Of a stretch of DNA of 64,000 nucleotides, positions 60,573-64,000 are shown piece by piece. Origin of the DNA: Candidatus Thorarchaeota archaeon (GTDB lineage: Archaea > Asgardarchaeota > Thorarchaeia > Thorarchaeales > Thorarchaeaceae); assembly GCA_021498125.1 (NCBI GenBank), contig JAIZWL010000002.1, positions 157,980 to 221,979 of the forward strand. The letters run 5' to 3'. Numbering within the stretch: the stretch's first letter is position 1; every line of letters starts with the position of its first letter. Both the position numbers and the translations under genes were made by a program. Under the pieces are notes generated by a model. It saw nothing but the letters and a program-made list of their open reading frames with translations, had not been told where the DNA came from and did not search any database.

Positions 60573-62522
60573 CTAAATCATGGTTCTTCTTTTTCGGATT
60601 ACAGAAACCACAACAATAGTAATGGATAAAGTAATACTTGAAATAAATGGCCCCAACCCTACACCTTGCGAGGCCAACACTTCTGTGGATTCGATACAGA
60701 TATCATAGAAACCAGAAGCTGCTGCAATAGATGGGTCACCCAATATTTCGTAGAATAAACGATAGGTCCCGGATTGAAGAGGAATAGGAAGATGTAGAAC
60801 AACAATTCCATCATCTTGACTTGTAGCTTCCCCATCAACAGACATCCAAGAATAATGTAAGTCAACATTGGGAAGGTTTGAGCCGTTTAAGGCGAGTATC
60901 TGTAATTGGACTTTGACTTCTTTTAATACTGGTTGAACTACGAACTCGACAAGTTCTATGGCTGTGGGGATTTTCACTCGAACCTTGTAAGTAAACAAAA
61001 AAGATGAGGGTAATTCGAAGGAGCTAGGTAAAGTAGAAATGTTTAGACAATATGTCAACTCATACAGCGGCGCATCAAATATCACCCTAACATATCCATA
61101 TGGATCCGTTGAAACTTGCCGAACGTCTGACGTTGTAAGATTATAAACAAGTACTCGATTACCCCAAGGACCAGTTTCGTTTTCCACCTTAAAATAACAA
61201 GATATTTGTTGCCCGGGACGAGCATATCCTTGGATTGTGCTATTAACAAATATAATTTCTGGATGGGAATAATAGATAGTTTGGAACTCAAATGTAGAGT
61301 TGCATAAGAATTCATTATTTTTTATCGATAACGAGAGAACATGGTGGCCCGGAATTCCCCGTACAGGTATTCGAACAACATTATCACCAGATGAATCCAA
61401 TCCAGTCAAAATTGAGAGATTGGAATTGGCCTCAGATAAACTCAGGGACCCTGAAGTAATAGGTCGCCCAAGTAAATCACATGTATGTATGTAAAGTGTC
61501 CCCCATGACCCTAGAACTAATGGATGGGGCACAGTGACATTGATCAATAGAGGAGTGGTGACGCTGAAGTCGAAGTCGAAAGAGGAAGCGGAGTAACGAT
61601 CGCTACCCAGATACATAAAGCGAAGTGTATGCGAACCAACCGAAATATTCGAGGATAAATAAAGTTCAATGGTAAAATAACCAGTGTCATCAATAGAACA
61701 CGTTTGAAGTTCAAAGCTATCAAGCAATACATGAATTGATCCACCATGAACAAGTTCTGAAGCAGTAGTAAGAGAAAGGTTCAATGAGAGGGTTTGATTG
61801 ATCTCTATTGATTTGCTGTTGAAAGAGATCAAATCAAGGGAGGTGGAAATCTTCTGGAAGACAATCTGAAAATCAGATGATGCCGGGAGAATATAGGAAG
61901 AGGAGATACCAGAAAATGACACAGTCAACGTATTTTCGCCAAACTGTAGCCAAGAGGAATTACAATGAATTACAAAAACTGCTGTACCATTTTCATCAGT
62001 AGTGGCCATCTTGATTGCATTTGAGTTTGTGGTCAAAGAGATGCTCACATTGGACAGGGGATTCCCGAGGTCATCATGTAACTGAGCAGATATGTGCAAC
62101 AAATCACCGGGGGCAAGGTATGAGGCACCAATAGATACATCAAGATCACTGGAGGCCATAATATCCAACCAGATCCATTGAGCGCTTGGGGCCAAGGCGA
62201 GAGACGTATTCCCCCGAAAGGTTGTATTAACTAGAGTGGGTCCCAAATAATAGTCCTGTGGGATATTCCAACGAAAAATCGCCACTCCATCAGAGTCTGT
62301 CTTATTTGACCCAAGAAGTACATTATTGGTCTCGTCAAAAAACCAAATCACTTGATCATTTAGCGGGGTACCAGAAGGAATCGTTCCTCCAAGAGATGCA
62401 ACAAGAGTGATGGACCTTCCGCGTGAAACTACTACCGAGTCAGCAGCAACGACATCTAATGATGAACCAAACAGATAAATTGTCACTGCAAAGACAATGA
62501 GAATGAAAGGCCACTTCTTCAT
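60573..62522 (-). CDS. Surface protein with Ig-like repeats and C-terminal anchor
   Basis: 649 residues. N-terminal signal sequence (MKKWPFILIVFAVTIYLFGSS), several Ig/Big-like beta modules with N-glycosylation-type sites, and a C-terminal span (GPFISSITLSITIVVVSVIRKRR) with a basic end. Resembles the truncated 889-residue protein. Membrane-anchored adhesin or S-layer-type component is likely; the exact family is not recognised. Confidence 0.75.
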   Translation of the reverse strand: MKKWPFILIVFAVTIYLFGSSLDVVAADSVVVSRGRSITLVASLGGTIPSGTPLNDQVIWFFDETNNVLLGSNKTDSDGVAIFRWNIPQDYYLGPTLVNTTFRGNTSLALAPSAQWIWLDIMASSDLDVSIGASYLAPGDLLHISAQLHDDLGNPLSNVSISLTTNSNAIKMATTDENGTAVFVIHCNSSWLQFGENTLTVSFSGISSSYILPASSDFQIVFQKISTSLDLISFNSKSIEINQTLSLNLSLTTASELVHGGSIHVLLDSFELQTCSIDDTGYFTIELYLSSNISVGSHTLRFMYLGSDRYSASSFDFDFSVTTPLLINVTVPHPLVLGSWGTLYIHTCDLLGRPITSGSLSLSEANSNLSILTGLDSSGDNVVRIPVRGIPGHHVLSLSIKNNEFLCNSTFEFQTIYYSHPEIIFVNSTIQGYARPGQQISCYFKVENETGPWGNRVLVYNLTTSDVRQVSTDPYGYVRVIFDAPLYELTYCLNISTLPSSFELPSSFLFTYKVRVKIPTAIELVEFVVQPVLKEVKVQLQILALNGSNLPNVDLHYSWMSVDGEATSQDDGIVVLHLPIPLQSGTYRLFYEILGDPSIAAASGFYDICIESTEVLASQGVGLGPFISSITLSITIVVVSVIRKRRTMI

Positions 62523-63035
62523 TTTAGAACAATCTCTCCACTTCGTTCTTCGAATGTGAGTTCATAATCAAATCCAGTTTCTAAAACCAGACCTTCAGCA
62601 AATTCTGTAGATTCAGTCCTTCATACAAATTTTCAGTATTTAAACTCGGATTAACTTCAAGGTGAATGTAAACAGAGTTCAATTAATTCGAGGCATTATT
62701 AAAATAACAGAGATGTCAACAGAAGAGCAACGATGAAAAGTGAGGGAGATTGCGGACAGCAACGCCAAACTTGGATATTGTCGATAGGAGCTCTGTGTGA
62801 AAAGTCAGTATTATAGTGATTATGAAACGTATGAACAATATTTTGTGTCCGAATCCAAGACTCTTCAGAACCTATGCTGACATAAACGATCTATCAGAAT
62901 GGACTTTTCACACAGCTCCGTCGATAGGAGATTAAATACTTCAGACCGTATCTCACGTATGACCTTCACTATGACGGTGATGTAGTTACTGCCCACTGCC
63001 GTTGGTGGGCGGGCAATGGACATACCAGTCCAATA
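62523..63035. other. Intergenic region carrying MITE copy 4
   Basis: 512 bp without a protein gene. A MITE occupies 62789-62919. Before it lie the surface-protein promoter and AT-rich DNA with a TATA-like ATTTAAAC tract near 62638. After it, TAGGAGATTAAATACTTC near 62930 resembles a TATA box for the downstream gene. Confidence 0.5.
62789..62919 (+). repeat. MITE-like element copy 4 with target-site duplication
   Basis: 131 bp in the same orientation as copy 1. Terminal repeats AGCTCTGTGTGAAAAGTC and GACTTTTCACACAGCTCC. Flanked by GTCGATAGG at 62780-62788 and 62920-62928 (identity continues for two more bases). Confidence 0.9.
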
Positions 63036-64000
63036 ATGTCCAACGAACAATCAACGGTATTATTAGATGAATCCTACAAGATAGTGGTGCAGTTGGTGCG
63101 CGTATTTGCTTGGATTGGTAGTCTTCTGGTTTCAGTGATCTATTTAATTGGAGCCTATGCGCTTCCGTTACTTGGACTTGCTCAGACGCTGACAACAGGC
63201 TTCAAGATCTACGTGGAGATTCTTCTTTGTGTAATGGCCATTACAACCAGCCTTGCAATGGCAATAGATGAATTACATATGACTGGGGTGGAGATCGGAT
63301 ACGGCATCCATTATATTTATGTTAAAATTGAAAAACAGATTATAGGCACGCGATGCCTAGAATTATCCTCTCTAAAAGAAAGCATACCAGAAGAAATGGG
63401 GAAGCCACTCGAGTATGATACATCATTAATTATGGCAGTCCGTTCGGGAATGAACCAAAATGTAAACATTGCATACGAGGTGGGAGTAGTTGACAAACGA
63501 CCCTTCGTTAGACTCTTTATATCTTGTAGTGGCGAAAATATTGAGGACATAGACAAAATACTTCATAGAGAGGCGGCCCGGACAGAAGCAATTATTCTTG
63601 CAACTCTTGAACATGTAGAGATCAAACAGTTGAAAGGACCTGAATTGATTAATGCCTTCTTTTCGTTCTCGGAAATACCAAATGTCCAATATGTAAAGGA
63701 ACAACTAATTGAGAAACTGAACAATGGTTCGCTCAAAAGAGATGTCACGTTTAGACTTGATCAGGATGAGGAAAGTAAAAAATTCAAAGCTGATATATTT
63801 TGGCGATTAGAAGGAGCGCCCCGAAACACTCCCACGACAAACTCGACACAAATAGGGAAATTTCTTTCTGCGCTTCTTCAACAAGAACTCTCTGCTAGTT
63901 TAACCTGCGTGTTTACACCCGCGAATCCAAGCAGGAAGAGGAGAAGTCTTGAGGGACGATGGCAACAAATTCGCAGTAGAGAAAAAATCAAACGGGATAC
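63036..64000 (+). CDS. Membrane protein with cytoplasmic domain (partial, runs off window)
   Basis: Open frame of 321 codons from ATG 63036 to the edge with no stop, so the C-terminus is missing. Two spans near residues 23-47 and 55-75 (FAWIGSLLVSVIYLIGAYALPLLGL; ILLCVMAITTSLAMAIDEL) precede a soluble region with SLIMAVRSGMNQNVNIAYEVGVVDKRPFVRLFISCSGENIEDIDKIL. The N-terminal span pair and this beta/alpha segment recall the start of VirB4/HerA-linked membrane ATPases, but the ATPase part would lie beyond the window. Not recognised with confidence. Confidence 0.6.
   Translation, partial: MSNEQSTVLLDESYKIVVQLVRVFAWIGSLLVSVIYLIGAYALPLLGLAQTLTTGFKIYVEILLCVMAITTSLAMAIDELHMTGVEIGYGIHYIYVKIEKQIIGTRCLELSSLKESIPEEMGKPLEYDTSLIMAVRSGMNQNVNIAYEVGVVDKRPFVRLFISCSGENIEDIDKILHREAARTEAIILATLEHVEIKQLKGPELINAFFSFSEIPNVQYVKEQLIEKLNNGSLKRDVTFRLDQDEESKKFKADIFWRLEGAPRNTPTTNSTQIGKFLSALLQQELSASLTCVFTPANPSRKRRSLEGRWQQIRSREKIKRD

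Noticed and set aside
1-64000. CRISPR arrays, rRNA genes or transposase genes
   Set aside because: No regularly spaced direct repeats, no rRNA cores and no transposase motifs were found.

Overview
The window is archaeal chromosomal DNA. It holds aIF2 gamma, S6e, S24e, S27ae, S3ae, L15e, Spt4, Rpo7, TFB, MCM, GINS, RFC, Orc1/Cdc6, the PolD small subunit and RNase P proteins. The TACK/Asgard-type RNA polymerase subunit Rpo8, an MglA/Arf-like small GTPase beside a double roadblock protein, a JAMM protease and several tRNAs with introns at non-canonical sites point to an Asgard-type lineage (Thorarchaeota-like). That placement is inference. GTG and TTG starts are common, usually behind GGAGG or GGTGA Shine-Dalgarno (SD) sequences.

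Layout. 1-4120: the end of pelota, then a minus-strand set (radical SAM protein, nucleotidyltransferase, tRNA thiolase, site-2 protease). 4176-8966: an apparent mobile unit. Two inverted ~130 bp MITE-like elements bound five minus-strand genes (two secreted or membrane proteins, an ABC permease and ATPase, an Lrp-type regulator), with a perfect 9-bp repeat at the outer edges. 9003-12829: translation/transcription operon (S6e, aIF2 gamma, PIN protein, Rpo7 with a probable ATT start, Spt4, S24e, S27ae). 12902-16756: membrane protein, initiator tRNA, and a redox locus (DUF134 regulator, Gly-rich protein, two Mrp-like Fe-S ATPases, two NifX-like proteins). 16885-25608: YchF-type GTPase, flavin reductase, phosphoglycerate dehydrogenase, L15e with exosome and RNase P proteins, JAMM, Lrp and HD proteins, tRNA-Leu, a 44-residue zinc ribbon, S3ae and a lone MvhD-like protein.

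25617-41198: tRNA-Ser, phosphohexomutase, PhoU-like regulator, PolD small subunit, CPBP protease, XRE regulator, SAMHD1-like HD protein, the roadblock/unknown/MglA GTPase operon, GPN GTPase, Trm-G10 methyltransferase, UPF0201/UPF0200 pair, AAA ATPase, ThpR. 41242-52696: tRNA-Pro, HDAC-like deacetylase and a replication-heavy block (Hel308, MCM, GINS, RfcS, RfcL, TruA, ArsR-type regulator, Orc1/Cdc6), then tRNA-Gly. 52793-64000: an orphan KorA, an apparently 3'-truncated surface protein, Rpo8, TFB, a type IV pilus-type ATPase and pilin-like peptide, tRNA-Glu, another surface protein, a fourth MITE, and an unfinished membrane protein.

Six tRNAs were found. Five appear interrupted, four of them (initiator Met, Leu, Gly, Glu) at non-canonical sites in the D or T arm. 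I saw no transposase, CRISPR array or rRNA.
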